Positions 1-8,949 of a stretch of DNA of 64,000 nucleotides are shown here, piece after piece. Numbering within the stretch: the stretch's first letter is position 1; each line of letters begins with the position of its first letter. Made by a program: the position numbers and the translations under genes. Below the pieces are notes generated by a model, which saw only the letters and a program-made list of their open reading frames with translations, did no database searches and was not told where the DNA came from. Origin of the DNA: Chaetoceros tenuissimus (lineage: Eukaryota; Bacillariophyta; Thalassiosirophyceae; Chaetocerotales; Chaetocerotaceae); contig BLLK01000051.1 in the NCBI GenBank assembly GCA_021927905.1, positions 372,001 through 436,000 of the forward strand, given 5' to 3'.

Positions 1-269
1 AATATTGCTTTGAGATGTGGCTCTTTCAAGTCAATGTATTTGAGAAGTACAAACAGCTTTACTGGAAATGGAAGACCTCCGCCAGCTCCACTTCTTTGAA
101 CGTATGCTCGTCCTGCAAAGTTCGTATAATCAGTATAAGTCATTACCGAGTGATACGCAACAATATATAATTAGTGTTACTGCGTGGTTTCTTGGGCAGT
201 AGTTTCTTGGCGAGTGAAAGAAAAATCAAACACAATCCCGATTCTTCTGAATGAAATTTCTTTTTCCCT
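1..269. other. No gene recognised at left edge
   Basis: I see no convincing coding region, RNA gene or element terminus here. The reading frames are short and carry no recognisable motif. Confidence 0.5.
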
Positions 270-413
270 GGTTCTCGGAAGACCTTTTTATCCTCTCATG
301 GATAATTTTGAATCGTTGCAAGATTCCTTCGGATGCTATTCCTAGTTCTCGGTTCTCGGAAGACCTTTTTATCCTCTCATGGATAATTTTGAATCGTTGC
401 AAGATTCCTTCGG
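270..413. repeat. Two-copy tandem repeat, 81-bp period
   Basis: A 63-bp segment starting GGTTCTCGGAAGACC and ending GATTCCTTCGG occurs at 270-332 and again, essentially identical, at 351-413. The 18-bp spacer makes the period 81 bp, so any frame through it stays open. Near-identity points to a recent duplication. No function is evident. Confidence 0.9.
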
Positions 414-739
414 TTGCCTTTGTCACTACTTTTGTATCGGCGTGTTTTGCATATTGTAAGTACTTACTTTATTAAAAGAAGGAAAAGAAGTTCTCTGGTT
501 CTCTTGCCTACGTCATCCATCCGCTTCAACTTACTGTAATAGTGCACAAGCAGGTCAAGAACACAACTACAACTTCCAACTCTATGTTGTACCATAGTTC
601 ATATTATGCGTGAAGTAGGCCTCTAGCCGTAACGTGATCCTTATGGTCTAGCGGTTACGATGTGCCCGCTATACTCTACCAACAAGTTCCTAATTATAGT
701 GATAAAAGTAAGACATTGCATCTTCATTGCCATGATAAA
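414..739 (+). promoter_or_regulatory. 5' flank of the MFS transporter gene
   Basis: This is the presumed promoter and 5' UTR of the transporter gene starting at 740. I see no clean TATA box. The tRNA-like fragment at 638-685 lies inside it. Confidence 0.4.
638..685 (+). pseudogene. tRNA-Glu-like 5' fragment
   Basis: The stretch TCCTTATGGTCTAGCGGTTA closely resembles the 5' end of eukaryotic tRNA-Glu, with acceptor strand, D-arm and A-box (TGGTCTAGCGG). Downstream bases do not form an anticodon stem and I see no B-box (GGTTCRANNCC), so this is not a complete tRNA. It may be a truncated tRNA, a SINE head or chance. It ends about 55 bp before the transporter start. Confidence 0.45.
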
Positions 740-2311
740 ATGGACACAAACTATAATACAATAAACATGACATCATCAGAGGCCATCAGCACTGCTGCTG
801 GTAGAGGCGACAACAAGAATAGTACTTCGCCAAACCACAACAACTCGTCATCTACTATTATGTCACGACCTCTTTCCTCCAATTTCATGCCTTACAATGA
901 AATTTCAATAGACGAAGCAGTAGATAAAATAGGAACAGGAAAATTTCAGCATTTATTACTGTTTGCAGCCGGTACTTGTTTTATGGCTGACTCTATGGAA
1001 ATTATGCTGCTGTCATTTTTGACATTGGTGTTGAAACGAGATTGGGAATGGGAAAATGAAGATACAGCCAATACACAATTGGCTTCTATTGTAGCTGTCA
1101 TGTTTATAGGTGCACTCATAGGGACTTCTATACTCGGTCCTTTTGGCGATCGAAAAGGCCGAAAACCTGTGTTATTATTGGCATCTTTTATCATTAGTTT
1201 CTTTGGAGTCATGACTGCATTTTGTAATTCCGTTTCGAGTTTATTACTCGTTAGGTTTGCAGTTGGCTTTGGAATAGGAGGTTTGACGGTTCCTTTTGAC
1301 ATTTTGGCTGAGTTTTTACCGAATGAATCGAGAGGAAGATATCTTTTACTTATTGAATACTATTGGACGGCGGGTTCTATGTTGGTCCCCTTGGTCGCAT
1401 ATTGGACGTTAGAAACTTATGATTCATGGAAGATTTTTGTAACTGTTTGTGCCATTCCATGCTTTATATCTTTCTTTGCGGGTATATTTTTTGTTCCAGA
1501 GTCACCACGATGGCTTGTAAAGCAAGGGAGATACGATGAAGCATTGGATATTTTGCGCAAAGCTGCAGTCATGAATGGGAAAGATCCCATTGTTATATTT
1601 CCGCCAAATACAAGACTTGAGAAGGAAGAAGAATTTGATTCTTCCATCAGAGACTTATTTACTCCAAGATGGAAATCAATAACGTTATTACTTTTCGTTG
1701 TATGGACAGGCTTTGCTGTTTGTTATTATGGAGTCATTATGGTGATTACAAGAATTTTCAACGGCGAAGAACAAAATGACGACGATGATATTGCTTCATT
1801 TGACTATTCAGCCATTTTTATTTCAAGTTGCGCGGAAGTGATTGGAACAGCTATCGCCATTTGCTTCATTGATCGTATAGGCAGAGTACCGATGATTGTT
1901 AGTTCGTATGCACTGGGCGGTATATCTGTGTTCCTAATGTGTATTTTTGTCGACAATTTTTCTAGATCTGCTCTTGTTTCAATTGCATTTCTAGCTAGAA
2001 TATGTGAAATGGTTTCAAGTACAACAGTGTGGGTACAAACTGCTGAGATATTTCCAACTGAGATTCGTTCCACTGGGCATTCTGCGACAAATGCTGTTGC
2101 GAGGTTAGGTGGCTTTGTCAGTCCTTATCTTGTAGCCGGAACAACTCCATTACCTGTCGTGGGCATTATATTTTTGATTGTACATATGATTGCAGCTTTC
2201 TGCTCTGCTCGTTTACCCGAGACAAGAGGTCAAGACCTTGGCAAGGCAACAGATCACGATTTGAGACAAAGCTCTTCTCATTACGATACGACTGGTACAG
2301 AGCTAATTTGA
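740..2311 (+). CDS. Major facilitator superfamily transporter, SV2/SVOP-like
   Basis: The product is a 523-residue 12-helix secondary transporter of the MFS, closest by motif to the SV2/SVOP and organic-ion/sugar branch. After a polar Ser/Asn-rich N-terminus (1-65), the helix 2-3 loop has the signature GDRKGRK (136-142), PESPRW at 253-258 follows helix 6, DRIGR at 378-382 is the second-half counterpart, and PTEIRSTG (439-446) and PETRG (493-497) are typical of this branch. A charged loop (290-310) separates the two six-helix halves. I chose the ATG at 740; the frame runs 78 bases further upstream but without an ATG. Substrate and membrane cannot be told from sequence. The gene is intronless and converges on the glycerol-3-phosphate dehydrogenase gene. 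Confidence 0.9.
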   Translation: MDTNYNTINMTSSEAISTAAGRGDNKNSTSPNHNNSSSTIMSRPLSSNFMPYNEISIDEAVDKIGTGKFQHLLLFAAGTCFMADSMEIMLLSFLTLVLKRDWEWENEDTANTQLASIVAVMFIGALIGTSILGPFGDRKGRKPVLLLASFIISFFGVMTAFCNSVSSLLLVRFAVGFGIGGLTVPFDILAEFLPNESRGRYLLLIEYYWTAGSMLVPLVAYWTLETYDSWKIFVTVCAIPCFISFFAGIFFVPESPRWLVKQGRYDEALDILRKAAVMNGKDPIVIFPPNTRLEKEEEFDSSIRDLFTPRWKSITLLLFVVWTGFAVCYYGVIMVITRIFNGEEQNDDDDIASFDYSAIFISSCAEVIGTAIAICFIDRIGRVPMIVSSYALGGISVFLMCIFVDNFSRSALVSIAFLARICEMVSSTTVWVQTAEIFPTEIRSTGHSATNAVARLGGFVSPYLVAGTTPLPVVGIIFLIVHMIAAFCSARLPETRGQDLGKATDHDLRQSSSHYDTTGTELI

Positions 2312-2348
2312 GCTTGGCTGTAAATTCTTTTTTGATTTTTGTATTTAA

Positions 2349-2354
2349 AATAAA
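2349..2354 (+). terminator. Candidate polyadenylation signal AATAAA
   Basis: AATAAA lies 38 bp after the transporter stop, within an A/T-rich stretch with a second TAAAATAAA just downstream. Position and sequence fit a eukaryotic poly(A) signal. Diatoms do not use this hexamer strictly, so the call is tentative. Confidence 0.45.
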
Positions 2355-2476
2355 GTAAAATAAATTGCATTTCAATATTCAATAACGTTTCAACTTTTTA
2401 AATCTTTAAATACTTATTTAGCTTCATACCCTTCATTACGCAAATCCATACCATAAAATATCATGAAGATGTCATG

Positions 2477-2494
2477 ATATATATATATATATAT
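2477..2494. repeat. (AT)9 microsatellite
   Basis: Nine AT units directly abut the stop codon of the minus-strand dehydrogenase gene, so they lie in its 3' UTR, in the 183-bp gap between two convergent genes. Confidence 0.9.
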
Positions 2495-3742
2495 TTACTT
2501 GTCAAGGTATTTCTCATCAAACGATTCCATACGCATAGGCATAGTCATTAGCCCCTTCAGTCCATCCTCTGGAGTCTGTCTTCCTTCTAATATATCAGCA
2601 ACACCAAAGAGAATAGGATATTTAAGATCTAATCTATATCCTTTGCATCTCTTTTTAATCATTCTTACTAGAGCCTTGGAAGTTTCTACACCTTCTGCTA
2701 CTTCTGTAGTAGATGCAAGAATTTCTTCCATGGTTTCACCTTTTCCAAGCCTATATCCAAATTTACGGTTACGTGAGAGTGGTCCGAAACAAGTTCCAAA
2801 GGTATCTCCAACACCTGAAAGTCCACTAATGGTTGAAGGTCTAGCACCAAGAGTCATTCCAAGTCTTCTCATTTCCGCACATCCTCTGGTGACAAGACCC
2901 GACATGGCATTCGTTCCCAAACCCAAACCTTCACACATTCCAGCCGCAAGCGCAATCACATTCTTGAGTGCACCACCAATCTCAACTCCCACAACATCTT
3001 GAGTAGTAAAAACTCTAAAATTATCACTACTCAACATATCCGCCAAATCATCCGCCAACAAAAAGTCTTCGGAAGCAATCACAACGGCAGTCGCAACACC
3101 TTCACAAATCTCTCGTGCAAAACTCGGTCCAGACAAAAAGGCATAAGACCTCTCTTCCCCCAAACATTCTTTCAAAATATCCACCATGAATCCCAACGAA
3201 GTCGTTTCAATTCCTTTGGAAGCGGATAAAACAGGTACACCCGCCGGTACATGATCTTTAACCTTGTCTAAAAACGCACGTGAATATTGTACCGGTACAG
3301 CATGGATTATATACGTTGCATCGGAAAGAGCGGTTTCAGGATCGGATGTAGCTCTTATTGATGATGGTAGAGTGATATCTGGCATATATCTCGGATGACT
3401 GTGATTTTTGTTAATGTATTCTGCTGTTTCTTCATCACGGATGAGCATGGTGGTTGGTATCTTTTGACGTGCGACGACGGTTGCTAGAGCTAGGGCAAAG
3501 TTTCCTCCTCCAATGACTGCTACTCGTACAGGATATGGTGGTGGTCCTCCATTATTGCTCATTTGAAGTGATGTAGTTGATGATGATTTTGTTGCAGTAA
3601 TTTTTGACAGATGATTGGGATTGGATATTCTCGATGAACTGCTGAGGAAGCTAGTGGTTGAGATGGCGAGACTTTTTGTAGATGTGAATGCATTTACAAG
3701 ATGCAGTATCGAGACTGCGATGGTAAATATCTGTAATTTCAT
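2495..3742 (-). CDS. NAD-dependent glycerol-3-phosphate dehydrogenase, plastid-targeted
   Basis: A 415-residue GpsA-type enzyme that interconverts dihydroxyacetone phosphate and sn-glycerol 3-phosphate, the backbone for glycerolipids. The Rossmann motif is at 76-87 (VIGGGNFALALA). SASKGIE (173-179), GPSFAREI (205-212), the catalytic-lysine region GGALKNVIALAAG (Lys260), SGVGDTFGTC (309-318) and SRNRKFG (323-329) follow in family order. Residues 1-18 form a hydrophobic signal peptide cleaved before Phe19 (NA|FTST), followed by a Ser/Thr-rich segment to about residue 60. That is the bipartite diatom plastid presequence, so plastid glycerolipid synthesis is the likely role. The catalytic part matches the usual bacterial length (about 340). 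The gene shares a 1.06-kb divergent intergenic region with the Mpv17-like gene. Confidence 0.95.
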   Translation of the reverse strand: MKLQIFTIAVSILHLVNAFTSTKSLAISTTSFLSSSSRISNPNHLSKITATKSSSTTSLQMSNNGGPPPYPVRVAVIGGGNFALALATVVARQKIPTTMLIRDEETAEYINKNHSHPRYMPDITLPSSIRATSDPETALSDATYIIHAVPVQYSRAFLDKVKDHVPAGVPVLSASKGIETTSLGFMVDILKECLGEERSYAFLSGPSFAREICEGVATAVVIASEDFLLADDLADMLSSDNFRVFTTQDVVGVEIGGALKNVIALAAGMCEGLGLGTNAMSGLVTRGCAEMRRLGMTLGARPSTISGLSGVGDTFGTCFGPLSRNRKFGYRLGKGETMEEILASTTEVAEGVETSKALVRMIKKRCKGYRLDLKYPILFGVADILEGRQTPEDGLKGLMTMPMRMESFDEKYLDK

Positions 3743-4798
3743 GTTTTCTATATTTTGCTAGTTGTTTTCTTTTTCTCTGTTGTGTATCTTGATCTTGATT
3801 CAAGCAATGAATATCCGATCAATGTATCTCTTTTGGCTTTGTTTGCAAATGAGACTCTGAGATGTAATATGTGTTCTCAAATGGAGTTCGGATTCAAAGG
3901 ATATGTGTCAATGAATATCAGCCACTCAAAATGAAAGAAATAAAAGTTCGTCAATAGAAATGTATTTGACTTTCAAATTATTGTCTACGTAGTGGAATTG
4001 ACATGCAAAGCAAATTGCATTATCATCAAACTCATCGTAGTTGGAGTTCATTCAACGGAAGCATCAATGACCACATAAGTAACATTCTTCAGGAGGTGAG
4101 TCCGTCAAAATACGTCACACAAGACATACGACCCAATCCGATAAAGACACATCTACCCTCTCTCTCTTCTTCCCCTTTCTTTCGAATTATGACACCGTCT
4201 TTCCGGCAAGAAAGATATCTTTTGTTTACGTCGCGCAAGAGCCCGTCGTCTCAACTTCAAGTTTAGTTCTTCCTCTTCGTCGTCTTTGATTAAGGTTGTT
4301 TTCACCTCTCATCGTCGTGTCATCATAAATCACCGTTTTCAACGCAAATACAATAAGGTACGAAAATGCCAATGATGAGGACATCATGGATAGATGGACT
4401 CATGCTTGCTGGGTGACTGTTGATGAGTTGCAAAGATGGGAAAGACACCAACTGTACAGACATTCTTGTGTGAAAATACCGGTACTAGGGAGAGAGAAGC
4501 GAGGAACAATGAATGAAATTATGGAAGAAGACTTTCATTGGCTTTTCGATGCAGACCATTGATTTTCATAACTTTATATATCTTTTTTGAAAACAAAGGT
4601 CAGGTCAGGTTGGATATGTTGATGTGGTGTCAGAAGATATGCAATTGATACTCATGTCATTAGCTATGGAAACAAGAATATTCAAGTCATTCATTTCATT
4701 TCTTATTTCATTTCTAACTTTTCTTTTCTTTCTACCCTTCATCATCGACTTTTATTATTACTTTTCAATAATATGAATATACAACAGCATCATCAATC
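3743..4798. promoter_or_regulatory. Divergent intergenic region
   Basis: This 1,056-bp gap separates the divergently transcribed dehydrogenase (-) and Mpv17-like (+) genes and must hold both promoters. Short open frames, such as 4003-4266, have no recognisable domain. The last 100 bp before 4799 are T/C-rich (TTTCTTTTCTTTC near 4720), like the pyrimidine tracts upstream of other genes here. I see no element termini. Confidence 0.5.
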
Positions 4799-5353
4799 AT
4801 GGGACTCTGGGCACGTTACAACAAGCTTCTTGAAGCACAGCCACTTCTCACCAAAGCATTCACATCTCTCATCGGTTTCACTGCAGGAGATGTACTCGCT
4901 CAAAATTTCATCAACGAAGATGGAGAATCCTACGATGTTATGCGTACCATCCGTCTTGGATCCTTTGGATTCCTTCTACATGGAACCACCGGACATTACT
5001 TTTACGGATTCTTGGATTCCAAAATGCCTGGAACCAAGCCTGTGACTGTAGCGTCCAAAGTAGCAATTGATCAATTCTTCTGGAACCCAATCTTTGGATG
5101 TATGTTCTTTGGTTATTTGAACTTTACAGAAGGAAAATCTTTTGAAGATTATACAAAGAAGTTACAGTCTGATCTCAAGACTGCGGTTATGGGAAGTTGG
5201 GCTGTTTGGATTCCTGCGCATACTGTCAACTTTGCGTTTATTCCTCCTTCTCAGCGTCTTCTTTACATTAATACTATTCAGATTGGATACAATGTTTTCC
5301 TTTCCTTCCTTGGAAACAAAAAGGCTGATGATGGTGAAGAGAAGAAGGAGTAA
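4799..5353 (+). CDS. Mpv17/PMP22 family membrane protein
   Basis: A 184-residue protein of normal family length. These proteins are small multi-pass membrane proteins of peroxisomes, mitochondria or plastids (Mpv17, PXMP2, Sym1) and are linked to solute permeability of the organelle membrane. It opens with the usual LWARYNKLLEAQPLLTKAFTS segment (cut here by function, residues 3-23) and GFTAGDVLAQ (26-35). The C-terminal signature is present in order: W134, W137-x-P139, NF at 144-145, PP at 149-150, R153 and YNVFLS (164-169). The family's usual Trp-Asn is Tyr-Asn here. The C-terminus is charged (ADDGEEKKE). No cleavable presequence is visible, so the compartment is undetermined. The ATG at 4799 is where family homology starts. 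Confidence 0.92.
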   Translation: MGLWARYNKLLEAQPLLTKAFTSLIGFTAGDVLAQNFINEDGESYDVMRTIRLGSFGFLLHGTTGHYFYGFLDSKMPGTKPVTVASKVAIDQFFWNPIFGCMFFGYLNFTEGKSFEDYTKKLQSDLKTAVMGSWAVWIPAHTVNFAFIPPSQRLLYINTIQIGYNVFLSFLGNKKADDGEEKKE

Positions 5354-5835
5354 TTTTGGTTGTCTGTAGAATAGGTGGAGACTTGGTGGATACTTTCATA
5401 GGTTGTATGTAGATATTGATATACAATCTGGGATATACTAGTCTGATTTTTAATTTGTATTTAACTGAAAACTGTTGACTATGAAAGATAATGCACTTTG
5501 CTTATACGAAACTATGCTAATTATCATGCGATGAAAGGGTATTTATACGATGAGGGTATCATATTACAACGAAGGAATTTCGAATCAATCTCATGCATCA
5601 TCTTGGCTTTCAAACTTTTCTCATAACATAGCGTGATGAAAGAGCCAAATACTTTCTCAAGTATATCTTTTTCTATGCAGACTCGAAATTATTTCGTTTG
5701 CCTTTTCTCAATAAATTTCGACGAAAGGGCAAATTCTCATAATCGTATCTACTGAGTAAAAATAAATATACACTGTATATTTGATGTAATTGATACTAGC
5801 TTTATCTAATGTACCTATGATTTAAAAATAACATT
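5354..5835. other. Gap between convergent genes
   Basis: This gap holds the 3' UTRs of the Mpv17-like (+) and methyltransferase (-) genes. I see A/T-rich sequence with no coding, RNA or repeat signal. Confidence 0.5.
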
Positions 5836-6612
5836 TCATACCTTTTTCCAAACGAAGCAACCAGCTTTCAGATCGTCGGTACCATCTCGGATCCACTCCC
5901 ATTCGTCAGTCGAAAATATTTCTCTTCGTAATTCAGCTGGTACGACTCCGCTTACGCTCATGAAATAGCCACCATGTTTAATTACTCGCTTCAATTCTTC
6001 AACTGCTAATTCTACATTCCCAGGGCCACTCAAATATATTGCATCAAGGCCGCCTTTTTCAAATATGATATCGAACGAATCCGTCCATTCGTCATCCAAC
6101 TCTCGTGCATCACGCACTAATAATTCTATATCTTCCCTAGCCGATGAATCATACGATATCAAATCTTGCTGTCTCTCAATCGCATTCTTGGAATAGTCAA
6201 AAGCAACGATATCCCTATATCCAAACTTATACAAGTCCAAAAGCGTCGAATCATTTCCTACACCAGGAATTAACATTTTCATTTTTTCATCGCTCTTTTT
6301 ATCGGGTATCGGCATATATTCCATAAAGTATTTCTTGATGGTATCAAATCCAAAGTACCAACTGTATTCTTCGCTATCGAAATCGCCTAGACCTATATAC
6401 ATGTCGTCCCAATATTCTTTTGTTCCAAATTGAGATTCAGCTTCACTGTCATCGTATTTGTATTCGAGTTCTTCCACTTCTTCAGGTATATTGTGTAGGA
6501 AGGACAAGTAGCGGGGACTATTGGGAGAGGTAAGGAATGCGTTTGTGCAGATAGGAAATAGAAATAAGCTCGTGTAAGCTAGCCAAATCGTTCTTGCATC
6601 AAATTGTTTCAT
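5836..6612 (-). CDS. SAM-dependent methyltransferase, METTL13/EEF1AKMT-like, probably plastid-targeted
   Basis: A 258-residue class I methyltransferase. KEYWDDMY (65-72) matches the family's Tyr-Trp entry motif. Motif I is LIPGVGN (114-120), the SAM-ribose acidic residue is D139 in AFDYS, and DIIFEKGGLDAI (181-192) is the hallmark of the METTL13/EEF1AKMT group, which methylates lysines or the N-terminus of elongation factors. The substrate here is unknown. I start at 6612 rather than the longer frame's start at 6753. Residues 1-25 from 6612 form a signal peptide ending NA|FLTSP, the diatom plastid motif, whereas the longer form would bury it. The upstream 6701-6875 is also repetitive DNA. If plastid targeting holds, a plastid translation factor would be a reasonable target, but that is inference. 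Confidence 0.85.
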   Translation of the reverse strand: MKQFDARTIWLAYTSLFLFPICTNAFLTSPNSPRYLSFLHNIPEEVEELEYKYDDSEAESQFGTKEYWDDMYIGLGDFDSEEYSWYFGFDTIKKYFMEYMPIPDKKSDEKMKMLIPGVGNDSTLLDLYKFGYRDIVAFDYSKNAIERQQDLISYDSSAREDIELLVRDARELDDEWTDSFDIIFEKGGLDAIYLSGPGNVELAVEELKRVIKHGGYFMSVSGVVPAELRREIFSTDEWEWIRDGTDDLKAGCFVWKKV

Positions 6613-6700
6613 GACGATTGCTGATGTAGGGCGTCGCCGGTTGGATGGGCTTGTGAACTGAGAAGGGATGCGGAGTTGCCTGAGAAGGTGTAAGAGCTGT

Positions 6701-6875
6701 ATATTCGGCTTCTGCTTCTCTGATAGTGTGTTGACTCCTCCTTTTGTACTCATAAAACGGAGAATGTTTGTGATCGATGTTTCGAGAAAAAATTACCAAT
6801 GCTTTTGCACACGTCCTTGTACGTACACGACTTTAGAGAAAAGAAAAGGAAGGCAAAGGAGGAAAAAGAACGCAA
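6701..6875. repeat. Dispersed repeat copy in the methyltransferase 5' flank
   Basis: This segment aligns with 17,729-17,900 in the same orientation. TTCGGCTTCT.CTTCTCTGA, GAGAATGTTTGTG, AAAAAATTACCAATGCTT and CCTTGTACG.ACAC occur in order at both sites, followed by a purine-rich tract (AAGAAAAGGAAGG). Here it lies upstream of the minus-strand methyltransferase and likely forms part of its promoter or 5' UTR. A third, partial copy in reverse orientation lies near 41,690. Confidence 0.75.
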
Positions 6876-7091
6876 CTATCAATAATCTAGCTCTTTGACT
6901 CCCGTCATTAAAGCAAAAATAGCTTTGTCGTGGAAAATCTTACATAAAATAGCAATAACTTAGCCAACTTTTTGATTGCCGAACTTCTCAAGACTTGGTA
7001 TTTCACACATCTTTGTGTTTCTTCTCATAAAATCACTTTTGTACACTTTTGAAACCCTATCGACAACTACATATTTCACCCAAAACCAACA

Positions 7092-8882
7092 ATGAGTTCA
7101 ATCTTCAGATTCATTACTTCTTTCTACAAACCATCATCTAATAGCATGCACGAAGAGAGCAAGGGTGCTGAGTTCCAAGCACAAAGCAAGCGCCACCATT
7201 TTCATTTCGGTTCCGAGGACCATGTTGTTTTCAAGACAAAGCAAGCGCCACCATTTCGGTTCCGAGGACCATGTCTTGAACCTGCTCTAGCTTCATCTCC
7301 AGTCCAGAGTGAAGCAAAGATGCCAAAGAAACGTAAGCACGAACAGAGCGAGGATGAAAACTCAAGAGTCAAGCGCAAAAGGACAAGCGATGTTGATTCT
7401 TCTCCAGCTCAAACGGATTTGATGCTTTCCGATGATGATACTTTTCCTCCTCGAAGCCCATACAAACCCGAGGACTTGTGCAATATTTTCATTTCTTTTA
7501 GCCCAGCACCGGAAGAGGCAGAGACTCCTTCTGTTAAAGCAAGTGAAAGCATGGAATATTTTAACACATGTTTCCTGATTCCACTGATAGGATTTCCATT
7601 TTCTGCCTACGAAGCGAATGAAGAGATGGAGATTGAGCCTCTTGGAGTGAGTGAAGAGATCGAGAATGAGCCTATTGAAGCAAATGAAGAGATAGAGGCC
7701 AATAATACTGGTGCTGCGGCTAATGTATCTGATGTTCATCAATTCCCATCCTCTGACATCCGCCATGACTTGTCTCCTCCAAGACCAAAGCCTTCTGAAG
7801 CAACGGCACCAGAAGAGACAGCGAATACTAATGTTCGCATTGGCTCCAAGGTATTTGACTATCGTCGAGATTTAAATGTGCCAAGACCAATTCCATTCTC
7901 TCCCCACGAAGAAAGTGATGAAGAAGATGACAGACGACCATTTGATGAGATCTCTGCGAACCAGAATCCTCCAAGACCAAAGCCTTCTGAAGCAACGGCA
8001 CCAGAAGAGACAGCGAATACTAATGTTCGCATTGGCTCCAAGGTATTTGACTATCGTCGTGTGCCAATATGGAAAAGACCAATTCCATTCTCTCCCCACG
8101 AAGAAAGTGATGAAGAAGATGACAGACGACCATTTGATGAGATCTCTGCGAACGAGAATCCTCCAAGACCAAAGCCTTCTGAAGCAACGGCACCAGAAGA
8201 GACAGCGAATACTAATGTTCGCATTGGCTCCAAGGTATTTGACTATCGTCGTGTGCCAATATGGAAAAGACCAATTCCATTCTCTCCCCACGAAGAAAGT
8301 GATGAAGAAGATGACAGACGACCATTTGATGAGATCTCTGCTAACGAGAATCCTCCTTCTGAATCTGAAGAGGAAGATGATGCACAGGAGGATGATGTTA
8401 TTTCTCTTTCATCTGACGAGGAAGACGAAGATGAAGATCAATTTATTCCATCTGACGATGAGGAATCTGAGCCTGAGCAAGATACTCAAGTACTTTCATC
8501 TGACGAGGAAGACGAAGATGAAGATCAATTTATTCCATATGACGATGAGGAATCTGAGCCTGAGCAAGATACTCAAGTACTTTCATCTGACGAGGAAGAC
8601 GAAGATGAAGATCAATTTATTCCATCTGACGATGAGGAATCTGAGACTGAGCAAGTAGTTCCACGTTTTATGACAGATAGGCAATACAAATTATTGTTTA
8701 TTGCTATCAAAGACAATAAAAGAAACGGACGAATCAGTTGGAAAGGTGTCGAGAAACATTATTGCTTTAAGATTTTGCAGGAAGAGAGACCAAATGACAC
8801 TACGCAACACTTTCAATTGAAATACAACCAAATGCTTCGCAGCAATAACGAGAGATACCAGAACTTAATGGCTGAGATTTGA
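7092..8882 (+). CDS. Acidic repeat-rich nuclear protein of unknown function
   Basis: A 596-residue protein I do not recognise. PKKRKHE (78-84) and VKRKR (93-97) look like a nuclear localisation signal. The middle holds three near-identical 64-residue units (PRPKPSEATAPEET... through VFDYRR and EESDEEDDRRPFDEIS), then three 29-residue acidic units (SSDEEDEDEDQFIPSDDEE). About 70 C-terminal residues (from MTDRQYKLLF) are less acidic and look like a folded helical domain, possibly Myb/SANT-like. Acidic tracts and an NLS suggest a chromatin or histone-binding role, which is inference only. Repeats differ at few bases and are multiples of three, so the array expanded recently with the frame kept. 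The ATG at 7092 follows an A-rich leader (CAAAACCAACA). Confidence 0.8.
   Translation: MSSIFRFITSFYKPSSNSMHEESKGAEFQAQSKRHHFHFGSEDHVVFKTKQAPPFRFRGPCLEPALASSPVQSEAKMPKKRKHEQSEDENSRVKRKRTSDVDSSPAQTDLMLSDDDTFPPRSPYKPEDLCNIFISFSPAPEEAETPSVKASESMEYFNTCFLIPLIGFPFSAYEANEEMEIEPLGVSEEIENEPIEANEEIEANNTGAAANVSDVHQFPSSDIRHDLSPPRPKPSEATAPEETANTNVRIGSKVFDYRRDLNVPRPIPFSPHEESDEEDDRRPFDEISANQNPPRPKPSEATAPEETANTNVRIGSKVFDYRRVPIWKRPIPFSPHEESDEEDDRRPFDEISANENPPRPKPSEATAPEETANTNVRIGSKVFDYRRVPIWKRPIPFSPHEESDEEDDRRPFDEISANENPPSESEEEDDAQEDDVISLSSDEEDEDEDQFIPSDDEESEPEQDTQVLSSDEEDEDEDQFIPYDDEESEPEQDTQVLSSDEEDEDEDQFIPSDDEESETEQVVPRFMTDRQYKLLFIAIKDNKRNGRISWKGVEKHYCFKILQEERPNDTTQHFQLKYNQMLRSNNERYQNLMAEI
7181..7285 (+). 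repeat. 55-bp-offset duplication inside the acidic-protein gene
   Basis: The segment ACAAAGCAAGCGCCACCATT through GAGGACCATGT occurs at 7181 and again at 7236; the second copy lacks six bases. It lies in the N-terminal coding part and keeps the frame. Confidence 0.85.
7775..8350 (+). repeat. Three 192-bp coding tandem repeats
   Basis: Units start at 7775, 7967 and 8159, each encoding 64 residues. Copies two and three are almost identical; copy one differs mainly after the VFDYRR codons (DLNVPRP versus VPIWKRP). Conserved DNA rather than only protein indicates recent expansion. Confidence 0.95.
8406..8666 (+). repeat. Three 87-bp acidic coding tandem repeats
   Basis: Units start at 8406, 8493 and 8580, each encoding 29 mostly acidic residues. 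They are nearly identical at DNA level and in frame. Confidence 0.95.
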
Positions 8883-8949
8883 AGATAGGTTGAAATTAAA
8901 TACTTAACTAGATAAAAGCTACATTTGAATTTTGTAATAGTCTTTTGTG

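Noticed and set aside
662-739. Upstream extension of the transporter frame
   Set aside because: It has no ATG and overlaps the tRNA-like fragment; the first in-frame ATG is at 740.
6613-6753. Longer N-terminus for the methyltransferase
   Set aside because: It would bury the signal peptide and overlap dispersed-repeat DNA; family homology begins well after 6612.
7872-8658. Repetitive ORFs in other frames over the acidic-protein gene
   Set aside because: They arise from the same in-frame tandem repeats read in shadow frames.
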